Source: Gammaproteobacteria bacterium | Lineage (GTDB): Bacteria > Pseudomonadota > Gammaproteobacteria > Pseudomonadales > Pseudomonadaceae | DNA length: 64,000 nucleotides | Reading direction: 5' to 3' | Assembly (NCBI GenBank): GCA_012728315.1 | Contig: JAAYFI010000065.1 | Coordinates: 1-64,000 of the forward strand | Shown: piece by piece, positions 49,177-57,136 of the stretch | How positions within the stretch are numbered: the stretch's first letter is position 1 | Layout: each line of letters opens with the position of its first letter | Notes under the pieces: generated by a model | Seen by the model: the letters and a program-made list of their open reading frames with translations, nothing else | Databases searched by the model: none | What the model was told of the DNA's origin: nothing | Made by a program: the position numbers and the translations under genes

Positions 49177-51267
49177 ATGAAGCATACTTTAACTCGCTCA
49201 GCCCTTGCCTTGATTATCAGCTTCGCAGTCTTACCTGCGGCTTATGCTGTGAGCAAAGCACAACAATGGGACTACTTACAACCCGACCGCGACCAAATGA
49301 TTGCCAGCCTCAATGTTGTTGAGCTGCTGAAGCGTCACCATTACAGCAAACCTCCTTTAGATGATGAGCGTTCGCGGAAAATGTATGCAGGCTACTTAAA
49401 GATGCTTGATCCAGCGCGCATCTACTTCACTGCCGCCGATATTCAAGAGTTTGATCGCTGGGAAACACAATTTGATGATTTCTTAAAAAGCGGTAATTTA
49501 AAGCCTGGTTATGCCATGTATAACCGCCATTTAACGCGCCAAGATCAGTACTTGGACTACGCTTTAAAAGAACTCGATAAGGGCATAGATGCCATTGACT
49601 TCACCCTCGATGAAACCTTTGAAACCGATCGTGAAAAAGCCCCTTGGGCCTCTAACGAAGCGGCTTTACAAGACTTATGGCGTAAACGCTTAAAAGATGA
49701 AGTATTGCGCTTGAAAATCGCCAACAAAGAGCCCGATGCCATCGAAAAACTGTTGATCAAACGCTATAAAAATCAACAGAAGCGCTTACTGCAAACCCGC
49801 AGCGAAGATGTGTTTCAAGCTTATATCAATGCTTTCGCACAAACCTATGATCCTCACACCACATATTTATCACCCGATAATGCGGAAAACTTCGACATCA
49901 ATATGAGTCTGTCACTCGAAGGTATCGGAGCAATGCTGCAAGGTGATAATGAGCACGTGAAGATTGTGCGTTTAATTCCAGCAGGCCCTGCAGAAAAAAG
50001 TAAGCAGGTTGCACCCGCTGATAAAATTATTGCTGTAGGTCAAGGCAACAAAGAGCTGGTTGATGTGATTGGCTGGCGCTTAGACGAAGTGGTTAAGCTG
50101 ATTCGTGGCCCCAAAGGCTCGCAAGTACGCTTGGAAATTATCCCAGCTAGCAATGCCCCGAATGATCCAACCAGTAAAGTAGTGACTCTGACCCGCGAAG
50201 CAGTGAAACTGGAAGAACAAGCGGCGAAAAAATCGATACTTAACCTTGACCAAGACGGCCGTAAAGTGAAATTAGGGGTTATTGAAATCCCAGCCTTTTA
50301 CTTAGACTTTAAGGCTTACCGCTCAGGTGACCCTAATTACAAAAGCACCACACGCGATGTCAAACGCTTAATCACAGAGCTGCAAGAAGAACAGGTGGAA
50401 GGCATTGTTATTGATTTGCGCAACAATGGTGGCGGCTCATTACAAGAAGCCACTGAGCTGACCGGCTTATTTATTGAGCAAGGCCCAACCGTACTGGTAC
50501 GCAATAGCGACGGTCGCATTGACGTCCTAGCCGATGAGCACAAAGGCGTCTTCTATAAAGGTCCGCTGACTGTCTTGGTCAATCGCTTATCTGCTTCAGC
50601 CTCGGAGATTTTTGCGGGTGCCATGCAAGATTATCACCGCGCACTGATTATTGGCGGACAAACCTTTGGTAAAGGCACGGTGCAAACCATTCAGCCTCTC
50701 AATCACGGTGAACTAAAACTGACGCTGGCTAAGTTCTATCGTGTCTCTGGGCAAAGTACGCAACACCAAGGCGTGATTCCTGATATCAGCTACCCTGCGG
50801 ATATGGATATTAATGAAATCGGTGAAAGCGCTCTGCCTGAAGCCATGCCTTGGGACAGTATCAAACCTGCGTACACACCCAGCAAGGATCCTTTCAAACC
50901 TTTTATAGCTGAACTGAAAGCACGCCATGATGCGCGCACCAATAACGACCCTGACTTTGTCTTTAGCCGTGAGCGCCTCGCGTTAAATCAGCGCTTAATG
51001 CAAGACACTGAAGTCAGCCTCAATGAAGCCGAGCGTCGCGCGCACTATGCAAAAATCGAGCAAAAACAACTGGCCATTGAGAATGCGCGCCGCGCCAGCA
51101 AAGGCGAAGAGCAGTTAAAGAGCATGATCAAAGATGACGATGACGATCATCTCGCCGCATTGGCAGAAGAGCAAAAACTGAAACCTGAAGAAGATGCGTA
51201 CTTATCTGAAACAGGACGCATTTTATTAGACTGGTTAAGTTTAGCGCCGATGGCCAGCCGCCAATAA
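49177..51267 (+). CDS. prc: Tail-specific periplasmic protease Prc
   Basis: A protease of about 696 residues. The signal peptide runs from MKHTLTRSALALIISF to about AAYA. An N-terminal helical domain contains MIASLNVVELLKRHHY and DPHTTYLSPDNAENFDINMS. A PDZ domain follows (about 225-310; LEGIGAMLQGDNEHVK, KIIAVGQGNKE). The peptidase core has the Ser in LSASASEIFAGAMQDYHR and the Lys in GGQTFGKGTVQT. The DUF3340 C-terminal domain is present. Prc trims lipoprotein and envelope proteins. The start could also be ATG 49144, which has AGGTGG upstream, adding 11 residues to the signal peptide. Confidence 0.94.
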   Translation: MKHTLTRSALALIISFAVLPAAYAVSKAQQWDYLQPDRDQMIASLNVVELLKRHHYSKPPLDDERSRKMYAGYLKMLDPARIYFTAADIQEFDRWETQFDDFLKSGNLKPGYAMYNRHLTRQDQYLDYALKELDKGIDAIDFTLDETFETDREKAPWASNEAALQDLWRKRLKDEVLRLKIANKEPDAIEKLLIKRYKNQQKRLLQTRSEDVFQAYINAFAQTYDPHTTYLSPDNAENFDINMSLSLEGIGAMLQGDNEHVKIVRLIPAGPAEKSKQVAPADKIIAVGQGNKELVDVIGWRLDEVVKLIRGPKGSQVRLEIIPASNAPNDPTSKVVTLTREAVKLEEQAAKKSILNLDQDGRKVKLGVIEIPAFYLDFKAYRSGDPNYKSTTRDVKRLITELQEEQVEGIVIDLRNNGGGSLQEATELTGLFIEQGPTVLVRNSDGRIDVLADEHKGVFYKGPLTVLVNRLSASASEIFAGAMQDYHRALIIGGQTFGKGTVQTIQPLNHGELKLTLAKFYRVSGQSTQHQGVIPDISYPADMDINEIGESALPEAMPWDSIKPAYTPSKDPFKPFIAELKARHDARTNNDPDFVFSRERLALNQRLMQDTEVSLNEAERRAHYAKIEQKQLAIENARRASKGEEQLKSMIKDDDDDHLAALAEEQKLKPEEDAYLSETGRILLDWLSLAPMASRQ

Positions 51268-51282
51268 CCTGAGACAAACTCA

Positions 51283-51321
51283 ACAAACAATTATCCCGCC
51301 GAACTTGGCGGGATAATTGTT
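51283..51321. terminator. Long perfect hairpin after prc, possible terminator
   Basis: AACAATTATCCCGCC, loop GAACTT, then the exact complement: a 15-bp uninterrupted stem 18 bases after the prc stop. The T content after the stem is modest on either strand, so it could be a weak terminator or a stabilising 3' hairpin for the prc mRNA. Confidence 0.6.
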
Positions 51322-51329
51322 TATAGCCA

Positions 51330-51488
51330 ACCAGCATGCCACTTGCGGGATCCTCGGCAAAAGTCGTCGAGCACGATGACAAGCTCGATGCCCGCCGCAC
51401 AAAAAACGCAACCGATCCTCTAGACAGGCGAGTTTTCGAGTACCGTGCAACGATGCAGATCGTCTGCTTAGGCACTTGCCTTTTTTTG
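51330..51488 (+). ncRNA. Candidate small RNA or structured 3' region
   Basis: A non-coding stretch that folds: GCGGG at 51347 pairs with CCCGC at 51389 around an inner CGAGC/GCTCG hairpin. A GCAGATCGTCTGC hairpin lies near 51455, and the stretch ends with AGGCACTTGCCT followed by seven T, a plus-strand intrinsic terminator at about 51468-51487. No gene follows on this strand, so the terminator must serve either a separate small RNA or read-through from prc. I see no clear promoter and do not recognise the RNA. Short frames here are not convincing genes. Confidence 0.4.
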
Positions 51489-51490
51489 CT

Positions 51491-51967
51491 TTAAATAAAG
51501 CCCTGCACAACCGCTAAACGCTCTTTAATGCGCTGCGCATCTTCAGCATTAGGCGGCAACTGTGGACCACCCTGTTCATAGAGTTCTAATAAGCGGCGCA
51601 AAGCCAATGGGTGCCCAGCACGCCCAGCCAGTTCCAACCAATACAGCGCCTGAGCTGCATCGGCCGGTTCATTCAGTGAACCGGTTAAGCAATGCAGGCC
51701 CACAGAGTAGGCTGATTTTGCATCACCGCCTTCAGCGGCTAAGCGCAATAAGCGCACGCCTTCATTCTTAGCGACTAAGCCTTGTCCACGATGCAGTAAC
51801 ACATGCCCATAAAAAGCCCGCGCTTCAACATCATCATAGCGACTCATACGTGCAAAGCGCTCTTGCATCCACTGCCAAACACGCGGATTTTCAACAGCCC
51901 AGCGCTGACTAAACAACTTGCGCGCCAGCCTATAACCCAGCTGTGTACGTAATTTTGCCAATACCAT
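51491..51967 (-). CDS. Sel1-like repeat protein
   Basis: A 158-residue protein with no signal peptide, containing about three tandem helical repeats of the Sel1/TPR type: ARAFYGHVLLHRGQGL, GVRLLRLAAEGGDAKSAYSV and AQALYWLELAGRAGHPLALR. The repeats probably mediate protein contacts. It is the last of three close minus-strand genes (2 bases after the preceding one) that begin with an HTH protein. Function is unknown. Confidence 0.8.
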   Translation of the reverse strand: MVLAKLRTQLGYRLARKLFSQRWAVENPRVWQWMQERFARMSRYDDVEARAFYGHVLLHRGQGLVAKNEGVRLLRLAAEGGDAKSAYSVGLHCLTGSLNEPADAAQALYWLELAGRAGHPLALRRLLELYEQGGPQLPPNAEDAQRIKERLAVVQGFI

Positions 51968-51969
51968 AT

Positions 51970-52338
51970 CTACACCTCGGGATAGCTAAATGCATACACT
52001 TGCGCCAACTCGGCCTCAAGCCAAGCGGCAACATTAGGCTCATCAATCACTCCCTGAAAGCGTCCCAGTTGTTGCACCCACTGCATAAAACCCAACTGTG
52101 GGTGCGCAGGCTTGGCCTGACTGACCACCATAGCACTGCGTAATGGCCGATGCTGTGCATGATCAATAGCAGCCAATTGCTCCAGCGCGCACGCCAAGCG
52201 ACGCACACTCGGTGCTGGCAACTGTAACTGCTCAATCACTTGCCGATAAGTCAGCACGCCGCGCTGCTGTTGAGTCTGCGCCAGCAGTGCCAATAAACCA
52301 CGGGACTGCTCTGCACTGAGCGCTAAGGCATTACTCAT
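51970..52338 (-). CDS. Hypothetical protein with winged-helix-like segment
   Basis: A 122-residue protein I do not recognise with certainty. The N-terminal half (LTYRQVIEQLQLPAPSVRRL, then ALEQLAAIDHAQHRP) looks like a small winged helix, and LRSAMVVSQAKPAHPQLGFM follows. The C-terminal third is acidic. Its ATG lies inside the end of the HTH gene (8-base overlap, ATGAGTAA), so its translation is coupled to it. Neither a known toxin family nor catalytic residues are apparent. Confidence 0.65.
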   Translation of the reverse strand: MSNALALSAEQSRGLLALLAQTQQQRGVLTYRQVIEQLQLPAPSVRRLACALEQLAAIDHAQHRPLRSAMVVSQAKPAHPQLGFMQWVQQLGRFQGVIDEPNVAAWLEAELAQVYAFSYPEV

Positions 52339-52642
52339 CCAACCAACCTGACACCTGCAAGGCTCGCGCTAAAGTACGTTTCAGTACATCGCTCACCTCT
52401 CGCTCGCCACTTTCAATCATCTGCAAATAATGCGGACTGATGCCGGCTTCGCGCGCCACCTCTTCCAGCGACAACCCTGCTTGCTCACGCAGCGCTTTTA
52501 ACGCACGCAAACTAGCTAAAGGCGGCTGCGCAAGCGCTGTCTGCTGGGCTTGTCCTGCATCCTTTAATAACTGCTGATACTGTTCCCATGGCAGCACTGC
52601 GTACTCAGGCTTGCCATCACGTGTAATCACTTGCACATTCAT
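52331..52642 (-). CDS. XRE-family HTH regulator, antitoxin-like
   Basis: A 103-residue protein. The first 35 residues (VQVITRDGKPEYAVLPWEQY) resemble the beta-strand plus helix found at the front of Phd/HigA-type antitoxins. The second half is a Cro/CI helix-turn-helix (LKALREQAGLSLEEVAREAG, then ISPHYLQMIESGER). It heads a tight three-gene group with the 122-residue protein and the Sel1 protein, and likely represses its own promoter. The start at 52642 is the only ATG near the domain start, and an in-frame TTG 12 bases upstream is possible. Confidence 0.82.
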   Translation of the reverse strand: MNVQVITRDGKPEYAVLPWEQYQQLLKDAGQAQQTALAQPPLASLRALKALREQAGLSLEEVAREAGISPHYLQMIESGEREVSDVLKRTLARALQVSGWLDE

Positions 52643-52828
52643 AAGACTGCTCAATCCAAACTAAAAAACTGACTTAATACTACGCTACAGCACTACAAAA
52701 AACATGTGCTCGCCAACTCGGCTACCCGCACCACGGCGATCCAAGCAACCCATCCAGTCGCGCGAGCCGTCAGTACAGCTCAAGTCTCGGTAAAAACACC
52801 CAAAACAACAACGTTACTCCAAGCACAA

Positions 52829-52860
52829 ACAAAAACGCCCTGCTATAAACAGGGCGTTTT
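52829..52860 (-). terminator. Terminator of the FKBP gene
   Basis: AAAACGCCCTG and CAGGGCGTTTT flank a seven-base loop, followed on the minus strand by TTTTTGTTTG. It lies 17 bases after the FKBP stop. The 170-base remainder up to the HTH gene shows no other feature. Confidence 0.9.
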
Positions 52861-52876
52861 ATCGAGCCTACAACTA

Positions 52877-53632
52877 TTACTCTTCAATCGCTTCAGCCGC
52901 TTCATTGGCCTCAAGATCCGCCTTATCTGCTTCAGGCGCACCCATAATACCTAACAGCTCAACTTCAAAAACTAAAGTTGAGTTTGCTGGAATCGCTGGC
53001 GTAGGGCTTTGCGCACCGTAAGCCAACTCGCTGGGAATATAAAACTTATATTTGGCGCCAACATTCATCAGCTGCAAACCTTCAACCCAGCCCGGAATGA
53101 CGCCACCCACAGGAAACTCTACCGGTTCGCCACGCTCAATCGAGCTGTCGAAGACTGAACCGTCCACTAAAGCGCCTTGATAATGCACACTCACCACATC
53201 ACTCACTTTAGGTTTGGCACCTTCAGCACTGCTGAGCACTTCGTACTGCAACCCAGATTCTGTGGTTATAACGCCTTCCCGCTTAGCATTTTCTGCCAAA
53301 AACTCAGCGCCTGCTTTAGCAGTTTTATCGTTGAGTGCTGACATTCGCTCTTGAGCGCGAGCTTGCAGAAAGCTAAAGGCTTCCATCAACTCATCATCGC
53401 TTAGGCGTTGATCTTTTTTCGTCAAAGCATCTTCAATACCCAAAGCCACGGCTTGCGAATCAAGATCATCCATGCCCTCTTGGCTGAGGTTTTTACCCAT
53501 ACTGAGGCCAATACCGTAAGAGGCTTTTTGCGCTGGTGTTTTCAGATCAGCGCTGACTGCAGCTTTATTATCACAGCCGACCAACACAAGAGAGAGTACA
53601 GCTACCGAAGCTGCTAAACGGTGTAACTTCAT
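52877..53632 (-). CDS. FKBP-type peptidyl-prolyl isomerase lipoprotein (Mip/FkpA-like)
   Basis: A 251-residue lipoprotein. The signal sequence MKLHRLAASVAVLSLVLVGC ends in a lipobox (Cys20). The N-terminal dimerisation region has the Mip/FkpA pattern KASYGIGLSMGKNLSQEG and FSFLQARAQERM with a long connecting helix. The FKBP domain (about 130-232) has VHYQGALVDGSVFDSSIERG, FPVGGVIPGWVEGLQLM and YKFYIPSELAYG. An acidic Ala/Glu-rich tail of about 20 residues ends the protein. It is a periplasmic folding helper. AAGGAC lies before the ATG. Confidence 0.93.
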   Translation of the reverse strand: MKLHRLAASVAVLSLVLVGCDNKAAVSADLKTPAQKASYGIGLSMGKNLSQEGMDDLDSQAVALGIEDALTKKDQRLSDDELMEAFSFLQARAQERMSALNDKTAKAGAEFLAENAKREGVITTESGLQYEVLSSAEGAKPKVSDVVSVHYQGALVDGSVFDSSIERGEPVEFPVGGVIPGWVEGLQLMNVGAKYKFYIPSELAYGAQSPTPAIPANSTLVFEVELLGIMGAPEADKADLEANEAAEAIEE

Positions 53633-53993
53633 TATAATGTCCTTGCCTGATGCCTTACGGCTTTTATGGTGTACAAAGGTCGTGATGTTAACAGGCGACC
53701 CCACTGACTGGCTACCGCATTAAGAAGCTTAAACTGCGGCTTAGTTCAATATTTTCAGCCGTGAAGCGCCCGCAGCAGGCGCTGATATAGGGCCACCCTG
53801 CTCAATCGTTGCACTGTGCCCTGCACGATCATTATTCATTTATCACATAGGTCGGCGGCGCCATGCCCCTCCACGCGAGCACTTCGTTCAACACCCGCAG
53901 CATATATAGCTTTGCATGACTGATAACCACACGCCTGCAGCGTACATCTTGGTGCAGCAGCATAGGCACACTGGCTAATTGTTGACTGAAGGC
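53633..53993. other. Intergenic stretch, nothing firm seen
   Basis: Some 360 bases between the FKBP start and the tcdA stop, both on the minus strand. It must hold the FKBP promoter near 53650-53720. A short AGCGCC/GGCGCT hairpin at about 53766 lacks a T run. No tRNA, repeat or convincing reading frame was seen. Confidence 0.5.
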
Positions 53994-54788
53994 TTAAGTG
54001 CGTTCTGAAGGTCGCCGTGCGCCTGCCACCAATTTATCGATAGCACGTGCCGCGGCTACCAAACCAAAGCTTGCCGTCACCGTCATTGCCGCACCAAAAC
54101 CACCGGCGCAATCCAGTTTCACGCCTTCACCCACAAAACGCTTACTGTGACAAACGCTGCCGTCTGGATTGGGGTAGCGCAGCTGCTCAGTTGAGAAAAC
54201 ACAAGGCACACTATAATGACGACCGGGCGTGCGAGAAAAACCGTACTCACTGCGGAGCAATGAACGCACCCGCGCAGCCAGCGGATCATTAAATGTTTTA
54301 TTTAAATCTGCGACACGTATCTGCGTAGGATCAATTTGTCCACCTGCCCCACCGGTGGTCACAATTTGAATTTTACGACGCTTGCACCAAGCGATCAGGG
54401 CGGCCTTAGCCTGCACACTGTCAATACAATCAACAACAAAATCGAGATCCGCAGTTATGTACTGAGCCATGGTTTCTTTACTGACAAAGTCCGCCACGGC
54501 ATGCACGCGACACGCAGGATTAATGGCTTGAATACGCTGAGCCATAACATCGACCTTGGCCTGCCCCACAGTGTCAGTTAGGGTGTGCGCTTGGCGGTTC
54601 GTGTTGGTGATGCAGACATCATCCAAGTCAAATAAAGAAATCTCACCCACTCCCGAACGTGCTAAGGCTTCTGCCGCCCAAGAGCCGACACCACCAATGC
54701 CAACCACCGCCACATGTGCGCGTGCTAAGCGCTGCAAAGCCTCGTTGCCATACAACCGCGCAATGCCACCAAAACGTAAATCATCCAT
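53994..54788 (-). CDS. tcdA: tRNA threonylcarbamoyladenosine dehydratase
   Basis: A 264-residue ThiF/E1-like enzyme that cyclises t6A37 of tRNA to ct6A, using ATP. RFGGIARLYGNEALQRLARA opens the protein. The nucleotide loop is VVGIGGVGSWAAEALARSGV with the Arg/Asp pattern SLFDLDDVCITNTNRQ, then DFVVDCIDSVQAKAALIAWC and RVADLNKTFNDPLAARVRSL. Length agrees with E. coli TcdA (CsdL, 268). It stands alone. Confidence 0.94.
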   Translation of the reverse strand: MDDLRFGGIARLYGNEALQRLARAHVAVVGIGGVGSWAAEALARSGVGEISLFDLDDVCITNTNRQAHTLTDTVGQAKVDVMAQRIQAINPACRVHAVADFVSKETMAQYITADLDFVVDCIDSVQAKAALIAWCKRRKIQIVTTGGAGGQIDPTQIRVADLNKTFNDPLAARVRSLLRSEYGFSRTPGRHYSVPCVFSTEQLRYPNPDGSVCHSKRFVGEGVKLDCAGGFGAAMTVTASFGLVAAARAIDKLVAGARRPSERT

Positions 54789-54975
54789 CAGCTAACCTCA
54801 AAAAAGTGCTGACGTATTCTAGCAGCAATCGCTGCTCTGCTTACAAAATAGACAGGGTTTCACTACACTACAGATAGAATGTACTGCACAGCTTAGGATT
54901 GTCCTGCACAATACTCTGCAAACGTATTGATCAACTTTTAATCGTACCCGCCGCATTGTGGGTTCGGGGATTGAC

Positions 54976-55785
54976 ATGCTTATTTGCCCCATCTGCCAGT
55001 CAGCACTGAGCGCACATGAAAACAGCTTACGCTGCATTTATCAGCACAGTTTTGATCGCGCGCGCCAAGGCTACATCAACTTACTACCGGTCCAGCATAA
55101 AAAAAGTCGCGCACCCGGCGACAATCCAACCATGGTCCAAGCAAGGCGTAATTTTCTTTCCGCTGGTCATTACGCACCACTGGCCGAACGCTTTGCCGCA
55201 TTAATGCAACAACGCCAACCGCAACATTGGCTGGATATTGGTTGCGGTGAAGGCTATTACACGGCGCATATAGCCAAAGCCCTGCCACACAGCCAAGGCT
55301 ACGCCCTTGATATCTCGCGCGAAGCGGTTAAACACGCCTGTAAACGCGATAGCACTATCCAATGGTTAGTTGCCAGTATGGCGCGCTTACCGCTGGCCAA
55401 TCAGAGCTGCCAAGCCATTGCGAGTATTTTTAGCCCCCTCGACTGGCAGGAAGCGTTGCGTGTCCTTGCCCCCGGTGGCGCATTACTGCGCATGGGGCCC
55501 TGCAGTGATCATCTACAGGAGTTGCGCGAACAACTGTATGACGATGTACGCGATTATGATGACAGTAAGCATCTACAGTTGATCCCCAAAGGCATGCAAC
55601 ATATCCATAGTGAAACCTTGCGCTTCAGCCTCACGTTAAGTGATGCGCAAGCCCGCAGTGACCTACTCGCAATGACACCGCACGGCTGGCGAGCCAATGC
55701 TCAGCGACGCGAAGCTGTGATCGGGCAAACGCTCACCACCACAGTCGCGATTCGTTATGACTGGATTGAAAAAACGGAAATCTAA
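54976..55785 (+). CDS. rlmA: 23S rRNA (guanine-N1)-methyltransferase
   Basis: A 269-residue RlmA-type methyltransferase acting on G745 of 23S rRNA (or the equivalent G748 for type II). The N-terminal zinc finger has LICPICQSAL plus LRCIYQHSFDRA. The SAM motif is WLDIGCGEGYYTAHIA, followed by LPLANQSCQAIASIFSPLDW. The start was set at 54976, where CGGGGA lies 6-7 bases upstream. It is followed 3 bases later by a small unknown gene, so the two are likely co-transcribed. Confidence 0.93.
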   Translation: MLICPICQSALSAHENSLRCIYQHSFDRARQGYINLLPVQHKKSRAPGDNPTMVQARRNFLSAGHYAPLAERFAALMQQRQPQHWLDIGCGEGYYTAHIAKALPHSQGYALDISREAVKHACKRDSTIQWLVASMARLPLANQSCQAIASIFSPLDWQEALRVLAPGGALLRMGPCSDHLQELREQLYDDVRDYDDSKHLQLIPKGMQHIHSETLRFSLTLSDAQARSDLLAMTPHGWRANAQRREAVIGQTLTTTVAIRYDWIEKTEI

Positions 55786-55788
55786 CTT

Positions 55789-56166
55789 ATGCGCCAACCT
55801 GATATCGAAATTTATATCAAAGACAGCAATCGTGAAGCGATTAGCGCATGGCTGTCATCAGTTCTCAATGCACCCTGCACTTGGCAGCAAAAAGGACGTG
55901 TATCACGCTGCCAGTGTGCCGATATTCCTGTGGTCTGGTTTGAGCAAGCAGTCGGCAAATGGCACAGCTTATTACTGGAAAGTGCTGATACGCCTTGGGC
56001 CGATGACCTGCAATGCGCACAGGCTGCGGCGGCCTATCTGCAAGCCAATGTGCGCTGCGCTCCTGGCAGCTGGCAAGAAGCCGACGGTGAAGCCGACGCT
56101 GACCGCTGGTTACAGGTCAGTGCTGACGGCACGGTTGACACCATAACCTGGCACACATCCAAGTAA
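55789..56166 (+). CDS. Conserved hypothetical protein
   Basis: A 125-residue soluble protein, unrecognised. It opens IEIYIKDSNREAISAWLSSV and has five Cys residues (APCTWQQKGRVSRCQCADIP and others) and many Trp and Ala. The ferredoxin-like pattern of strands and helices is only a guess. It begins 3 bases after rlmA and ends 34 bases before the metallopeptidase gene, within one transcription unit. The strong frame, good codon use and tight packing support a real gene. Confidence 0.7.
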   Translation: MRQPDIEIYIKDSNREAISAWLSSVLNAPCTWQQKGRVSRCQCADIPVVWFEQAVGKWHSLLLESADTPWADDLQCAQAAAAYLQANVRCAPGSWQEADGEADADRWLQVSADGTVDTITWHTSK

Positions 56167-56200
56167 ACAACCGCTCAACGAACTCAGCAAAGGAGCCTAT

Positions 56201-57076
56201 ATGCGTTGGAAAAAAGCCCGTCGCAGTGACAATGTCGTCGATCAGCGTGGCAAAGGTCGCGCAGGCGGTAAAGGCCTTAGTTTAGCGGCGGTCGCCGTGA
56301 TCGTGGTCATGGGTTTATTAAGCGGCCAAGATCCACTGCACATTATTGGCAATATCGCCACCCAAGCCATTCAGCAAGGCGGCATCAATACTGGGGCAAC
56401 ACGCAGCAACCCAGCGGCCACGCTAAGCAATGACCCGCAAAGTGAGTTTGTCCGCGCTATTTTAGGCGACACTGAAGACACATGGCGTGCACTATTTAAA
56501 CAAGCCGGACAAACCTATAAAGATCCGAGCCTGGTTTTATTTAGCGGCAAGGTGCGCTCAGCGTGCGGCCTAGCGGATTCAGCTGTAGGCCCTTTTTATT
56601 GCCCAGGTGATCAGCACGTTTATCTGGACCTGTCTTTTTTTAAAGAAATGGAACAGCGTTTTGCCGCCACTGGCGAGTTTGCGCAAGCCTATGTCATTGC
56701 TCATGAAGTGGGCCACCATGTGCAAACCTTGCTGGGTATTTCCGCGCGTGTGCACAGCGCCCGACAAGGTGGCGCACAGGTTACAGGACACAACGGTCTT
56801 CTGGTACGCCAAGAGTTGCAAGCCGACTGTTTTGCTGGCGTTTGGGCGCATCATGCACAACAACGCCATGCATGGCTTGAGCCTGGGGATTTAAAAGATG
56901 CTCTCAATGCAGCACAAGCCATTGGTGATGATCGCCTACAGAAGCAAGCGCAAGGTTATGTCGTCCCCGACTCTTTTACCCATGGCACTTCCGCACAGCG
57001 GGAGCGCTGGTTCAGCCAAGGCTATGCAACCGGCCAGGTCAGTCAGTGCGATACCTTTACAGCTCAACGCCTGTAA
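56201..57076 (+). CDS. ypfJ: YpfJ-family zinc metallopeptidase
   Basis: A 291-residue protein of the neutral zinc metallopeptidase family (YpfJ, PF04228 type). It starts MRWKKARRSDNVVDQRG, has a membrane anchor at about 27-40 (LAAVAVIVVMGLLSG), then SEFVRAILGDTEDTWRALF, CGLADSAVGPFYCPGDQHVY, the zinc site YVIAHEVGHHVQTLLG and the downstream ligand Glu in RQELQADCFAGVWAHHA. The end GRYVVPDSFTHG-like VVPDSFTHGTSAQRERWFSQ is conserved. Its cellular substrate is unknown. AAAGGAG lies before the ATG. Confidence 0.94.
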   Translation: MRWKKARRSDNVVDQRGKGRAGGKGLSLAAVAVIVVMGLLSGQDPLHIIGNIATQAIQQGGINTGATRSNPAATLSNDPQSEFVRAILGDTEDTWRALFKQAGQTYKDPSLVLFSGKVRSACGLADSAVGPFYCPGDQHVYLDLSFFKEMEQRFAATGEFAQAYVIAHEVGHHVQTLLGISARVHSARQGGAQVTGHNGLLVRQELQADCFAGVWAHHAQQRHAWLEPGDLKDALNAAQAIGDDRLQKQAQGYVVPDSFTHGTSAQRERWFSQGYATGQVSQCDTFTAQRL

Positions 57077-57136
57077 TGCATCCAGCCTAAGGGCCTCTCA
57101 TGATTTAAGGTGACAGCCAAAACTATTGGAGATTTT

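Noticed and set aside
51128-51510. Two minus-strand frames over the prc 3' end and the following intergenic stretch
   Set aside because: They overlap the prc end and the hairpins, and their products are Ser/Arg-rich and lack any family motif.
53633-53993. Possible terminator or small RNA in the gap before FKBP
   Set aside because: The only hairpin (AGCGCC/GGCGCT) lacks a T run and no promoter pair with proper spacing was found.
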